NCBI GenBank assembly: GCA_027596075.1
Contig: JADGJC010000326.1
Location: 1-42,600 of the forward strand
DNA from: Rhizophlyctis rosea
Taxonomy: Eukaryota > Chytridiomycota > Chytridiomycetes > Rhizophlyctidales > Rhizophlyctidaceae
DNA: 42,600 bases
Reading direction: 5' to 3'
How positions within the stretch are numbered: the first letter of the stretch is position 1; each line of letters begins with the position of its first letter. Position numbers and translations under genes: made by a program. Under the pieces are notes generated by a model, which was not told where the DNA came from, ran no database searches, and saw nothing but the letters and a program-made list of their open reading frames with translations. Positions 10,007 through 22,732 of this stretch are shown piece after piece.

Positions 10007-13000
10007 ATGCTTCGACGCCAGGTGCTATCATGTCTGGCGTGCCTATCACTCACCATAGCGGCTGTGAGCGCCGAAGTGACACTTGGAGTCAATCTAGCGA
10101 CCACTTTCGTAGATTACCGATTCGGTGGTGCAACATGTATGTACGTTGCGCTCCTTGATTTGAGGAAAGACAAACCCGTTCGATCGCTACAATGCCTACT
10201 GACACATCTCGACTGCACACACTCCAGGGACCGATGTAACGTCCACGTTTCCACCACCTAGAGGTAAGTATCTTTGAACTTGTACGCAGATGGCACAAAA
10301 TGTACTCAAACCTGTCCCCAGTCGATGTAGGAATGCAATCCCTCAAATACACTCTCCCAACCTCTGCCGCATGCCAAGTCAAGCAAAGTGCAGACTACTT
10401 TGTGGGCGGTTCCACCTCCTATGAAGCACTCATCATCTATATCTCCGTAAGTTTGGACCCCTCAAAATCTGAAGAGGGAGACCTTCCACGTCCAATGCAT
10501 GACCACACATCCCACCTCATGCTCTCAAAAAAAGTCAACACGAACCCTCAGTCAACTCTCACTCGCAATGTACCAAAGCCTAAATCAATCAGCGACCATG
10601 ACAGCGAACATATTTCTGGATCAATTTTCCGCCGCGGTTCCCGTTCTTGGACGTTGTAAGTTCCCCTTACCGCTCCACATCGAAGGGCCAGACGTCAACT
10701 CAACACACGAACCAAACAAAGGGTCACGAGTTATCGTACCACTAAACTCAACAAAACTCGCGCTCAAACCAAACTCCAAGTACGATATATTTTGGATTCA
10801 GAACAACTCGCCGGTATGAGCCATGACGTCGACTCCCTTCCACCTCAAGATTCATCACACTGATGCCGTAACACCTACCAGGCCGGAGATGTATACATAG
10901 CTGCATATTTTGGCGATGTGAGGTCTCCATTCTGCAAACAATCATCCCGCTCTCGTAAATTGAAGTCCTACCCACCAGCAACCATATGAAGAACCGCTAC
11001 GACCATTCATTCCCCCAACATCCGCAGCACCATATATCATGCCAGAAGGTGCGACATGGGTTACTCTCAACCAAACAGTAAGTGCCTTGGACAGTGCGAA
11101 ACGACTTACAAGCACTGACATACCATAGAAAGCCCTACCAGATACGGGCCAAGATGTACAATATCGCTGCAACTCAATTGCGCCCTACGTACCATGTATG
11201 CCTCAAAAATGAAAGGTTTGTCATGCATTCGAAACTTACAAGCATTCGATAGATGACAATCTATATGATGTATCCATCATTCCGTATCGGGAGTAAGTCC
11301 CCTGGTCATGCTTAACGAAAATGGCCGTGAAATAAAGATCATGCAATTCCTTCTGCGGGAAACAGGACGACATTGGGCGACCAGGTTCCCATGAACATTT
11401 ACAAATACGCCACTCTAGTCGGGAACACCTGGACGTTTCAAGGAATGTATGCGGTAAGGCCCTTTGTTATAGTCCATGCGTTATCAACTTCACCTCATGG
11501 AAATGGCAACCCTTAACATACGTACATACAGGCAACAAACGCAACATTCAACGCTCGAGCATTTCCACATCCATGTCTCGTATGCGGTAAGTTCCCCGTC
11601 CCAACCTCTCCCCACAACGCACAAACCCATACATCCTCACCCACCACACCATCCAGCCGCACACAACGCAGACTACATCATGATCGGAAACGCAACAGAA
11701 GCCAGCGAAATAATCGTCGCCTGGGCACCAGACCGAGAGAAGTTCAACATCAACATCGTGCCGGCCTATGCCGCCATGGTCAAGAACCGTCGTGTGAATG
11801 GGAAGGACACGATTGCCGTCCATTTACGACAGCGGATTGATGCGTATGATACGGCGTTTGGTATGTGTTGTCTTGGCATTTGCCAGAGGAGATACGATCA
11901 TCAGCAATTGTTCCTGACTAGCTGGCTTTTTATATGAACTCAGGGTGGGGATTGGCCACGGACGCTCCTATCAATTGCACTGAGGCTGCACCGTTTTGGA
12001 GATGTCCAGATCATATCTTATGTACGCTTAAGTCCGTTCTGGACGATTTCTCACTTCGTATCTGATAAGCAACGGCTCAGTCCAGGACACACAAATGGGA
12101 GTGATGCGCAACGCCCTCGATCGACTGCTACCTCTCTGTAAGTGCTTTCCTACCAGTATTGATTACGCGCAGAACCCCCTCCTGACCTATTGTCTCCACA
12201 ACTTTTTGAAACACAGCCGAGCTCGAACGAAAATGTGAGCTCCCTCACGTCAAAAATCAACGTATTATGTATGCACACGTGATGAACATCTCCCATTCCC
12301 ACAGACTTCCAAAACACTGGATACCTAGCATCACTCGACGTAAGGCAATCACCAAACTGCACAGCAACCCCCGCATACTAACCCCATCCATCCACAGATC
12401 ATCCCCGTCGTCCGAGCAATCACAGTTTACGAAGAAACCAACTACGCAATGCCTCTAGCATTGAACTTCTTCACCACCATGGTCAACACAACCACACTAA
12501 CAAAGCTCAACTTGACACGCCGCCCCCTTTGACAGTAAGTGGTACTCAATTCAATATCTTACAGTTGATATGAACTACTACGCCCGCAGTCCTGGGGCGC
12601 CGCCTGGTGGGAAGCTTGGAACATTACAGTTTTCAATCAATACCTCGACACCATGTTGAATGCAGGTGGGTGTAAGCAGAAGCAACCTCGGGCCGAACAT
12701 AAGAAGTGTGTCATATCAACTTCTGAACGCCTGTAGGACTTTCCAATCTGTACCCCATATCAAGTGCTGCAGATGGAGAAACCAGGATATCTACGTACAT
12801 TGGTTTTCGATACGGAGGTGGGCGATAAGACTTTGAAAGGCTTTTGACTGGTCTCATTCTTATTCATCATTATTCAACATCCATTAGCATCTATCCTGAA
12901 TGAAAACGGAAGGTAACGCTAATAAGTCGAAACGGCGCGGAAAGAAAGACATCGTTTTCCTAATCAGTCGTGGCACCACAGATGCAATCTGGATTCACGA

Positions 13001-15728
13001 ATGGTTACCGCTTTAAATGACACGATGTACGTACACATTTCGCATTTCCCAAACCTTTAACCACTCACCTCACCGCCCATTTCAGCGTAAATTGGCGAAA
13101 CAAAACAAACTGGAGTTACACAAATGAGACTGCTCTCCACTCCGGAACAGGAATACTACAATGGCGAGGGACATACGATGCGTCAGTGGAGGATTTCATC
13201 AAGTGGATGCACACGCCTCCAACCGAAGATCCTTTGCAAGAACGAACGTTTACCTACGCAGATGGGTACGATGGCGTGACAGGAACGGCGAAAGTGCCCT
13301 TCCAACCAGGTAAGGGAATTTGCTTCATGTGGCTGCGTGCCGTTCCGACATGTTGCTCCGACATTTCGCTCACCGAGGGCACACTGACACCGTTGACTGG
13401 CGCTCGACCTCAACTAGGTTTTGCATTCGATTCCGGCTATGGAGCAGATATGGCCGAAATCTATCCTGCGACAGGTAAGTTTCTTTCACAATGATTCCGT
13501 TCCAAAAGGACGGCTATGGAGAAACAAACGCTCACCTTCCCAAAAAAACAACAGGTGCCGCATACCTAGGCGCAAACCTCATTGGCATATCCAAAACTTC
13601 CCGCAATGCAACGCTAGCATACGACACAATGATAGAGGCATTTGCACGGAATGCAGCGTTTCATATGAATTCGCCGCCGAAAGGGCCAACCAATACAGGA
13701 GGAGTTTCCGGATATGCATCCGTGAAGTATAACCCTCAATATGCGGTAAGCCCACCACATGGTATTCTTCTGTCGGATGAGCCAAGTTCTCAATCTTGTC
13801 TGCTATCATGTCCAGTTCACAGGCAAGGGATTCTATGATCCGTTGATAGGTAGCCGATCATATCAAAATGAGCTCTTGTCCTGTCGTTACTCATCTCAAA
13901 TTCACTCAGATCACGCTATGTTTGTGGGTAGTCCCGTACCGCAAAGTGCAGCATATGGCTCCATTGCAAAGGCAAACCCCATGCAGGTGGCGTTTAACGA
14001 CATTTTGTACAAGGTACACTTGTATCGGAATCTTCGTGCTTAGCGAAACGATACGGAATACTTACTGTTGGGACGCAATACTGCAGAACAAGTCCATAGC
14101 CGACTCACTTGCAAGAGCATGTGTGGTAAGCCATTCTCCTAACAAGTCTCAGCTTCCACACACTAAAGACGCTCCCAGATAATCCAAGACAAAACCCGCC
14201 CCCCCTGCACCCGCAACGAAATGGAACCATACCTCTTAGACGACAAAACAACAAACAGAGCAACACTAATGTACCGCTGGGCAGCCAATTCAGTACGTAC
14301 CCCTCCCTTCCAACTGCATTGCGCCTCCCACTCAAAAATCCCTCACAGACCGGATGCCGCCACGACATATACGGAGCCCAAACCCTCCTACCCTCCGTTT
14401 CCAACATCGCAACAACATCCTATGTTAGCAAACATTCGGGCATTGGGAAAGCTATCATGAGTTTATGCTTGATTGCTATGGTGACAGACCTTGCATTGCT
14501 CGTTTTGTTCTTCGTAAAGCGGAATGCGCCTGCTATTCGAGCTGCGTCGGTTCTTTTTAGTAATCTGATTTTAGTTGGTTTGTGCGAAGCTAACAAACGC
14601 ATGAAAAGACCGCAAATCTAACTGCAAGTTCGTTACAGGCGGCATGATCACACTCGCATCCATCCTGTTACGGACAAGTGGAGACAACGAACTAATATGG
14701 CAGCAATGCTTCGGCACTTGTACGTCGCTAAGTTGTCGCCAAATTTTGAAGCTGGCACGATTCAACAAATCACCTTCACATTCAGATTGGTTCTTCGCCA
14801 TCGGATACGGCCTAGTCCTAGGCTCTCTCCTCGTAAAAACATACCGCATCGACCGAATATTCCGCAACCAAGGGGAGCCAATGGCCGTCACGGATATACA
14901 CCTACTATACTTCCTGTCCAGCATTATTTTAGTGGAAGTATTGTTGCTGCTGGTAAGTCCCTCAGTTTCACAAGCAGAAGTCCACTCGAGTGGTGATTCT
15001 CAAGACCCTCTTCAATGCAAACAGATGCGACAGTTCTGGATAACGAACTCGTCCAAATCAGCCGCAATTGTGATTGATATATCGTCCGGGCTTACGGTGT
15101 CTCAAACAGCTTGTCCACAACCCTCAACCATTCCCGATGCGTTGCTGTATGCTGTATGTATGCTTTCCCATTGGCATGATGGCGACGCAAACGTTGACCA
15201 TCAACTGAAATTTCCTAGTTCAATGCATTCCTGATTTTGTGTGCGGCTATTTTTGCCTTCCGAACACGGAACGTACGCTCTGGTATGTAAACGCCTCTGG
15301 AATATGCCGTTGTCGGTAAAGATTTGCTCACTCTCGGTTTCTGTACCAACCGTCACAGAATTCAACGAAAACATCTTCACAGTAGCCGCCATCGCAATCA
15401 TATGCATAATCTCCTGCGTAGTAGTCCCAGTACTAACAATGATATCCTCATCTGAAGCAATGTAAGTTCCTCCCCCCTCTCACCACCCTTCCTTCCACCC
15501 TATCCCGCAACTTCACCACTAACACGCCCTCACAGCTACCTCCTCGTCTCCACTGGAACCATCCTCGGCGCCATCCTCCCCATATTAGTCTTCGCCATAC
15601 CAAAGCTCCTACTAGCCTACGGTCTAGCCTCTCCACCCACCAAGAGTAAATCATCGGATCGGAGCGAAGGATTAGGCCGGTCGTCTATCAGGAGTTCCAT
15701 GTTTCAGGTTGAACAGGGCCATAAGTAG
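10007..15728 (+). CDS. Class C-type seven-transmembrane receptor with large ectodomain
   Basis: About 35 short exons can be chained in frame from the ATG at 10007 to the TAG at 15726-15728, giving roughly 1,080 residues. Residues 1-22 form a signal peptide (MLRRQ then a hydrophobic core ending AVSA). About 800 residues of ectodomain follow, rich in N-glycosylation sequons (NAT, NIT, NKT, NWS, NET). The repeating small exons and motifs such as FVGGSTSYEALI and GGVSGYASVKYNP suggest a periplasmic-binding-like fold, which I cannot identify. The 7TM part starts near 14430 and carries class C signs: WFFAIGYGLVLGSLLVKTYRI in helix 3 with a Cys (QQCFG) just before, then FNENIFTVAAIAII in helix 6. 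The tail is short and Ser-rich. First exons: 10007..10136, 10228..10263, 10322..10446, 10535..10655, 10722..10813, 10882..10917. One frame problem exists at the C run 12523-12527. The ligand is unknown. Confidence 0.82.
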
Positions 15729-16263
15729 CGGTTTTCCTTTGGCAAAATTGGCCGCGACCGAATTGAACGGGGAACGGGGCAGTAATTCCAGATCTTTCAG
15801 GCCTTTTGGTTCATCAGCCACGCATGCAATGCACCAAACTGCTGTCAGAACTGTAAATTGCGAACATGTCTCATGTAATAGGACATCAAGTGGCCGTTGC
15901 CAGGATATTTGTGGCGAACTGTCTTCTAAAAGCGGTAAGCCAAGGCCGTGGCTTGCAAGGAAGCGATGGCGAGAAATACGAAAGGGAGAATGGCAACATG
16001 TGATCAGTATTTCAATTGACAGCACACCATCAAGTGAAATTGACGGTAATAGTGCACCTCCCCAACCACCCTTCGACGGCAAGACAACCAATTCCAAACC
16101 GTCCTTCACGGGTAGTGCTATAAACATGTGACCCTAGGTTGATGCAGAGGTGAAGGACATGATGGACAATGAGAGAATTTTCCATCTGAAGTTTACGAAT
16201 ATACAAACGAAGATATATACATGAATGAAAAAAAAAATTATCTACAAAGGCGAAACCACTACC
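15729..16263. other. Convergent intergenic region
   Basis: A 535-bp gap between the 3' ends of the receptor (+) and the PPR gene (-). Both strands carry open frames, but neither looks conserved. A poly-A stretch lies near 16229-16237. Nothing else recognised. Confidence 0.4.
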
Positions 16264-18568
16264 CTAAGACATCCCCCAATGATGATCCACCTCCTTCCCT
16301 CCCGCCGCCCGCACAAGCGCCGCCAACTGCTTCTTAGCTCCCATCGTCAACTCCATCCCCCTCTCAGACCTCCTCGCAATAACATCCAAAAGCGCCTCCG
16401 CATCCTGTCTAGCAACCGAAGTCCAATCCTGCAACGCAATCTGCACAAGCGACTTTTTCGCCGCCCGTCCCTCCGCCGCAACCCCCAACGATTCCAATAC
16501 GGTATCAACAACCAAGAAACCCATCCGTTCCACATTCGTTTCCCCCTCTACCAACTTGCTTCGGAGAATGGAGACTTCGTCAACCAACTCACGCTCCAAA
16601 AGGACGTCCACCGCGTTTATCCAGCCCGATACAGAAGGTTGCAAGCTTCGTCCTCCCTCAGTAAGAAGCTGCAAAACAATCTCGCTCGGCCCCTCTACAA
16701 TCTGACACGCCGCCACCAACACCTCATCAGACAACCCCACATCCGGAACCTCCCACTCCAACCGCCTACACGCATCCTCCCACATAGCCAACACCCCCTC
16801 CCACTCCCCCCTCCTCGCATACCCCTCCACCACCCCACCATACAACCTCACACAAGCCTCAACAACATTCCCCCCCGACATCCCAACACTAACCCCAACC
16901 TTCCCCATCTGCGCCACACCCCTCACAGTACTCCCCGCCTCCCTCAAATTCCCCTCCTCAATCAGCGCCCGCACAATCGGCGCCCAAACCTCACGAATCC
17001 CATTCAACAAATCGTCCGGAGACACATCCATGGCATAATCCATCGCCGCATCCACATCTCCTCTCCGCAAACATTGCTCAACAATCCCCGCAACCGTAGC
17101 TACATCCAGGAAAGCTCCATGCGCCTTGGCATCAACGTAAACCTTCAAAGCCTTTTCTAAATGATCGTCTTTCGCAAGCGCCGTGATCAAAGCATTGAAC
17201 AAATCCACACCAGGCGGAGCACCATTCGCATGCATGTCCTCGTAAATGTCCCACCCGTCCCAAATATATCCCTTCTCAATGCTCATCCAAAGCAACGGTC
17301 TATATATCGTTCCGTCAATAAATGACTTCGGAAGCGGGTTAGCCGTCTCCGCGACCTTCGCCACCGCCTCTTTCAGCTTGCCGTAAAACTTCAAAGCCAC
17401 ATCAAGATCTCTTCGTGCGATCCATGCCCGCAGGGCCGATTTGTACATGTACTCGTCCGGCCCGTTCACGCCAGCGATTTGTCCGCTCTCCAACTGCGAG
17501 ATCAGCTCCATCCCTTTTTCCACATCTCCGATCTTGAAATGTGCCATGATCAACGCGCGGTACGTCAGGGGAGTCGGTTGCGCCCGTTGTTGGATAAAGT
17601 TGTCGAATATTTCGATCGCAGTCGTGGAAGCGCCAGCTCGAATGAAAAGGAGCATGAGTTCTGTGGATGTGGTGACGTCCGGTTGGAAGCCATCTTGACG
17701 GAGTTGCGCGAGGAGTGTGTTCGCTGTGGTGGTATCTCCGCGGCGGAGATAGCCGCGTATTAGTTTGGCAATGATGGGCAGGAGGGATTGTGAGAGGGGT
17801 GCGGGAGGAGAAGATGTTGATTCGGAGCGACGCATTTGATTCAGGGTCCATATCGCCGACGTGAGGTCGTCGTTCTGGATTTGGAGACGGAGCAAACAAG
17901 AATATATGCCTTCTGTTACTTTGAGGTTGTTTCGTTTCATTTCGTTGATCAATGATTGGAGTTTTGCGACATCATTCTAAATCGGAAACTTGTTACGAAA
18001 ATCTTCCTGGTGGGAGTAGGAGTCCGAATATGGGCCGCCAAGCTCACCTTCTTTTCATGTAAGTGCGCAAGCTCGTAATACTGTGACGGAGTGGCAGATT
18101 TGGCCAGCCTTTTCACAATGTTTGACATAACGTCTGCTTTGGATTTTTCGTTATTCCGTGCCGGAGTTCCTTGCAGCATTTTGAACAGACGACTGGAGGT
18201 GGGAGAATGAGCAAGAAGTCCGTGTGAAACCACCAAGCGACAGCCCAGACATACCGATGATCCACAATAGACAGGTTGAACTTCTCCATAGTCCCCTCAA
18301 TCAAACGTGAAGAATCCTCCCATACTTCCTGCTCTGACTGCCTTCCAGGAAGCCGTTTCAGAAACCGGTCGTTCAACTCCGCATACAGCTCGTGTTTACG
18401 GGCTTCATCTGAGAGGTGCGAGGTTTGTGATCCCGAGGAGGACGGTTGAGGTGGCTGAGGGTGGTTTGTGGAGGAGGAAGCGTCTCTCAAGACGGCGGCG
18501 AGTGAAAAGAAGGGTCGAGCATGGCGAGGATGAACAGCTTTCCATGCTGCGGGCACTTGTGACCCCAT
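16264..18568 (-). CDS. Pentatricopeptide-repeat (PPR) protein, probably mitochondrial
   Basis: Three exons, complement of join(16264..17976, 18048..18192, 18255..18568), give 2,172 nt, or 723 residues. The N-terminus (MGSQVPAAWKAVHPRHARPF) is rich in Ala, Arg, His and Pro with few acidic residues, as in mitochondrial presequences. The body carries helical 35-residue-type repeats, for example LIRGYLRRGDTTTANTLLAQ, LMLLFIRAGASTTAIEIFDN and YRALIMAHFKIGDVEKGMEL, and later FNALITALAKDDHLEKALKV. PPR proteins bind organellar RNA and act in its processing, stability or translation. I cannot assign this one to a named fungal PPR factor. The start at 18566-18568 is the first ATG in the frame and yields the presequence. 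The MFS gene lies upstream on the same strand. Confidence 0.85.
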
Positions 18569-18918
18569 TCCTCCCAAGCTCCCAATTGAGGGCAAGTAAC
18601 CAGGTAGTTGAGGTGTTGCGCCTAATCAAAAGTAGCGACAGTGCTATAAGAGTGCGAGCCCACACTCGTTTTCAAGATAGGCCTCACCCGAATAGAAGAT
18701 CTGACAGGAAAGTACAATTCCAGTTCAACAATTTGCCTCTGACTAGTCTGACTTGTGACAAGTTGTTACACAAACATCGTGATTGTGATTCGATCGTTCA
18801 GGGTCCATGACTTATAAGAAGCAGAAGACATGGGAATATGAGATTACGTTCACATCATAGAAGGCGTACAATTAGTCTATTCGTTTATAAAAACTCCTCA
18901 AGGAGTCCGAAGCAACCA
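18569..18918. other. Intergenic, PPR promoter and MFS 3' UTR
   Basis: A 350-bp gap between two minus-strand genes. No exon or RNA gene recognised. Confidence 0.4.
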
Positions 18919-20816
18919 TCAATCTCGCACAAATACAGTGTCTCCACTTCTTGCATCCACAATCTCATCCCCTCCCGACACCTTCCTATCCTTCTCCCCA
19001 CCCGCACTAGAAACCACATCCCCTATCGCTACCTCCTCATCTGCAGCAGGCGCCCGAAGCACCTTGATGAAAATAAGCGCAACAAGCAACCCAAGCCCAA
19101 TGATCCCAACAGTCGTCCAGATGGCCGCATGATATCCCTTCAGCAACTGATGTCTGTCCGGATCCGTACCAGACACCGCCGTGGCGATTGGTGTTGTTAT
19201 TGCCAAGCCAACGCCGTTGCCGAATTGGAACGCGGTGTTGAGGACTCCACCAACAATGCCAGCGAGATGGACCGGAACAGCGCCTGGGAGTCGGAAGACA
19301 TTAGTGAGTTCGATGCACCCAATTGCAGTGATTCAGTAAACACGTCGGATCTGAGTTACGAATACTCACTGTATGCGGTGATAGTCACAGAAGTATATAC
19401 TGACGCCATCCCCGAGATACCAATTAGAACGCTTGGGAAGAAGATGGACCAATATTGAGATTCATCATTGTAGAACCCAAGCAGGATTTGACCTGTAAGC
19501 GGTTTGTGGACATGTGTTAACAACAAGGCGATGCACTGTGCTCAATTTGTACAGCAGACATACCTCCCGTGGCAAGCAGCAAACCGCCAACGAGCGCCAA
19601 TTTGATGTTGAACCGGAAGATAATCTTCTCAGCGACAAGCGCAACCAACGTGCAGACGATACCTGGATGAACGGATTAGATTGCAAACAAACAATGAGAG
19701 ATCCGCAATTCAAACCGACCCATCGGCAAGAACCTAACAGCACTCTGCAACGGGGAGTACCCCCAAACTTCCTGAAAGATCAACGTCACATAGTACGTGT
19801 AGTTGACAGAGTACCCAGTAGTGCAAATAGCAACACACGTGGATGCCGCAAAGTTCGGTAGACTCCAGATAGCTGGTGGCATAAGTGGATCCTTCAATTT
19901 CAATTCCGCATATACAAAGGATGCCAAAAGGATGATGGAAAGGATGAGGAGGCAGAGAATCAACGGACTTGACCAGCCGCGGGCGTTGCCATCGGTCAGG
20001 ACGTAAACCAGGATGAGGAGGGCAGCGGTGGACAGGAAGGCCCCAAGAACATCGATGGAGGGACGCGCGGGTTTTGATGAGGTGTCACCGTCCCCATCAC
20101 TTGTCGGTGCTTGAGGTGGAATACAAAGCACGGACAGAGTGGCCATAACACCAGCAACGATGGCCGGAATATGGAAGATCCACCTCCAACCCACTTCCGT
20201 AAGGAACCCTCCTATGATCAGCCCGACAACGAATCCCACCGCCCCAGATGTCGCAAACATGGCCATGGCACGGTCGCGGGTTCGCCCTGGCGGACAGACT
20301 TGGATGATCAATGCAATGGCATTAGGGATCGTGCATGCCGCGCCAATGCCTTGGATGCCACGGAAGACGATCATGGCAGTTGCTGAAGGTGCCTCGCCAG
20401 AAGCGATGCCGAAGATTGCGAATCTAATGAATTGTAGATGAATCATTATTTGACAGCTCTCACTAAAGATAAAGATCAAAACCAAAACCGTACATGGCCA
20501 ATCCCAAAATAAAGAACCTCTTATGACCATAAACATCTCCCAATCGTCCCGTCAGAAGCAGTAGCCCTCCGAAAGTTACTCCAAAAGCCGATATTACCCA
20601 CTGCAACGCACCCATTAATCATCGCTGATGCACATGTGACAGATGTCAATACATATCACGAAGACTTACCTGCAGAGTCGCATTTGTAAATCCCAAATCT
20701 TTCTGAATCCTCGGCAGGGCAGTGCTCGCACTGGAGAAACTCATGCCATCTAACATCTGCGCTAAGCAGAATATAGGTAATGGCAGCCATCCGAGCGCAT
20801 ATCTTATTGAGTCCAT
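18919..20816 (-). CDS. Major facilitator transporter, DHA2 (14-TMS drug:H+ antiporter) type
   Basis: Six exons, complement of join(18919..19283, 19370..19492, 19564..19662, 19720..20423, 20494..20600, 20670..20816), give 1,545 nt, or 514 residues. The start MDSIRYALGWLP leads into helix 1. MFS motif A, GRLGDVYGHKRF, is intact in the loop after helix 2, and the helix 4-5 region has FRGIQGIGAACTIPNAIALI with the antiporter-like GxxGxA pattern. At least twelve further hydrophobic segments follow, with LNTAFQFGNGVGLAI near the end and a short acidic cytosolic tail. DHA2 proteins export drugs, amino acids or siderophores using the proton gradient; the substrate cannot be read from sequence. Exon 19720..20423 holds nearly half the protein. 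Confidence 0.9.
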
Positions 20817-22732
20817 TACGACGACGAACGTATTCGTTCCAGAGGCAAAGTGTGAAAAGTTAGCCGAATGTCTAAAAATTAGGTCCGCAGGTCCCAAAGA
20901 TGTTCTTTGTTTACTACAAATACCTCAGGACCTGACCATCCAATAAATAGTGATTCTGATCACAACGCAGATTCCCAATTGACGCACTTGATGTGGTCAA
21001 GTTTCGTAAGACTGAAATTTGAATGCACGGGCAGAAGTCAAAAAGCCTATGGATGTTTCATGTTTGGTATTTTGTTCCAATTTTTTGCACTTTTTGCAAT
21101 GGACGCAAGGGTTCAAGACGGTGGGGGAAGAGAGGCGTCCGTGTGGCGGTGGATAAGTTTCTCAAGCGAACCTAAACGGTTCGGACCTGGACTGCTTCAT
21201 TTTACCAAATTTGCCGTGATTGCAGGAATGATTCCCATCTTCTGGGGGGGTCCCATGTGTTATGTCCCAGTAAATGTGCAAAATAATGACTCCAAGAACT
21301 GATTGACGGGAATCACTGCCCTTCTGATCGCTGGTTTCGACAATCCCGCATTGTGAACCATTTGAAAGTTTTATGATGCACTGAAGCCCTTCCAAGACCT
21401 TGACAACGACCATTGCAATGGTATGCGGAGCGGCACGTGATGTAGACCTAACTTAACTCAAGTATACCAGTTTTTTGTTGATGTCTTTATGGCATTGTTT
21501 AAGCATATTATGACCCGATAGCAATTGTTCTTCCGGCCTGTACTAGGTCAGAACCTATGGTCCAGATTGAGTTTCCTTGCCCAAGCCACGTTTGACCGAG
21601 GTGATGAGTAATCATAGCAGTCAAAGTTCGAACAGCACGATCAGACGTGCAATTTTGCAAGTTGATCAGTGAAACAGCATGCAGCGATGCGATGATGGTG
21701 GCCGAGTAATGAAGGGGCAAAATGGGGTCCCCGCTCTGGTGGCACGCCACATGAAAATTCATTTCGGCGGCACGGCTATTCAAATAGGACCCTTTGTCGC
21801 GTTTTCATCCTGGCCAGCCCGCTACTGCTCGCCATCAACACTAACTGATCCGGGCGGCATTCAGAAGAGACCTTACAAGAAGGTCCGCATATGAATATGG
21901 AATCAAGTTACATCCTCCGGCCCTGTCTCCCCTTCCGTTGACAGCATCATAATGCGTTGGGCACGCGTCAGAACGCGTCCTCGCACAGTTACTATTTTAC
22001 GCGACTTGGCCCAGGCTGAGCGGTCTTTTCGAAATGAAATGGTGCAGCACGATCGGATGGACCGACATATGCATGATGATGGAAAAGGGGCATTTGTATG
22101 AATGAGTATTGCCGAGACACCGGTGATGGCATGGTCAGCCAGGTGGGAGGGAGAGAGGAGGGGCGATTGTAATGAAGGAGGGGGCGTGTATCAGTCGATG
22201 CAGGAACACTGATTGTTGATTCGTATTTTCTTGTCTGACCATCAAGATATCGTCAGGCACGCATGCCTACAAATGCCTGGAACGCGTGGATGAGATGAGG
22301 CAAACCAATGCAATGCCCACACGCTGAGCCTTCATTTGGGTATAGTCCCCAGCGCGCGCGTCTTTCAGTCATGCCAGCATACAGAGCACGCCCGGACGCC
22401 CACATCCAATGGGAGGGTAGAGCGAGGGCGCAAAGATGGCTTGGGGGAGAGAGTGATGTATGTATGATGATCCATTCGCCCCTTTTCATACCTCTGCACT
22501 CGTTGGGAGATAAAATCAAAAGAGCGTGGGAAAATCCAAAAAAGGACTATATCATCGCATCTTTTTATAAATATCCAGACCACCTCTCAATCCCCCCTCA
22601 CTCTCCACAATTGGTAGCTCGCTTCCAACATTTCCCACGCTCCAACTTTCCCACGCTTCTGCTTCTACTAAGCTACCTCAACGTCGTCAGACTCCATCAC
22701 CCACCTTCTTCCCACACATACGTCCTCACAAC
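20817..22732. other. Long divergent intergenic region
   Basis: This 1.9-kb gap separates the MFS start (-) from the secreted DPBB protein start (+). Open frames here are short, with no recognisable domain or plausible exon chain. The right part, from about 22560, holds the TATA-like element and a C/T-rich tract (22580-22730) that fit the promoter of the DPBB gene. A small hypothetical gene or noncoding RNA cannot be excluded. Confidence 0.45.
22566..22573 (+). promoter_or_regulatory. TATA-like element before DPBB gene
   Basis: TATAAATA lies 167 bp upstream of the ATG at 22733. It is followed by a long C/T-rich stretch, an arrangement seen before strongly expressed fungal genes for secreted proteins. 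The assignment is by position and sequence only. Confidence 0.5.

Noticed and set aside
16225..17160. 311-codon plus-strand frame over the PPR gene
   Set aside because: Composition is almost only Arg, Pro, His and Leu, typical of the antisense of a gene with strong codon bias. The minus strand has clear PPR repeats.
20907..21302. A 131-codon plus-strand frame between the MFS and DPBB genes
   Set aside because: No recognisable motif, irregular composition, and it overlaps the expected MFS promoter. Chance open frame is the simpler reading.
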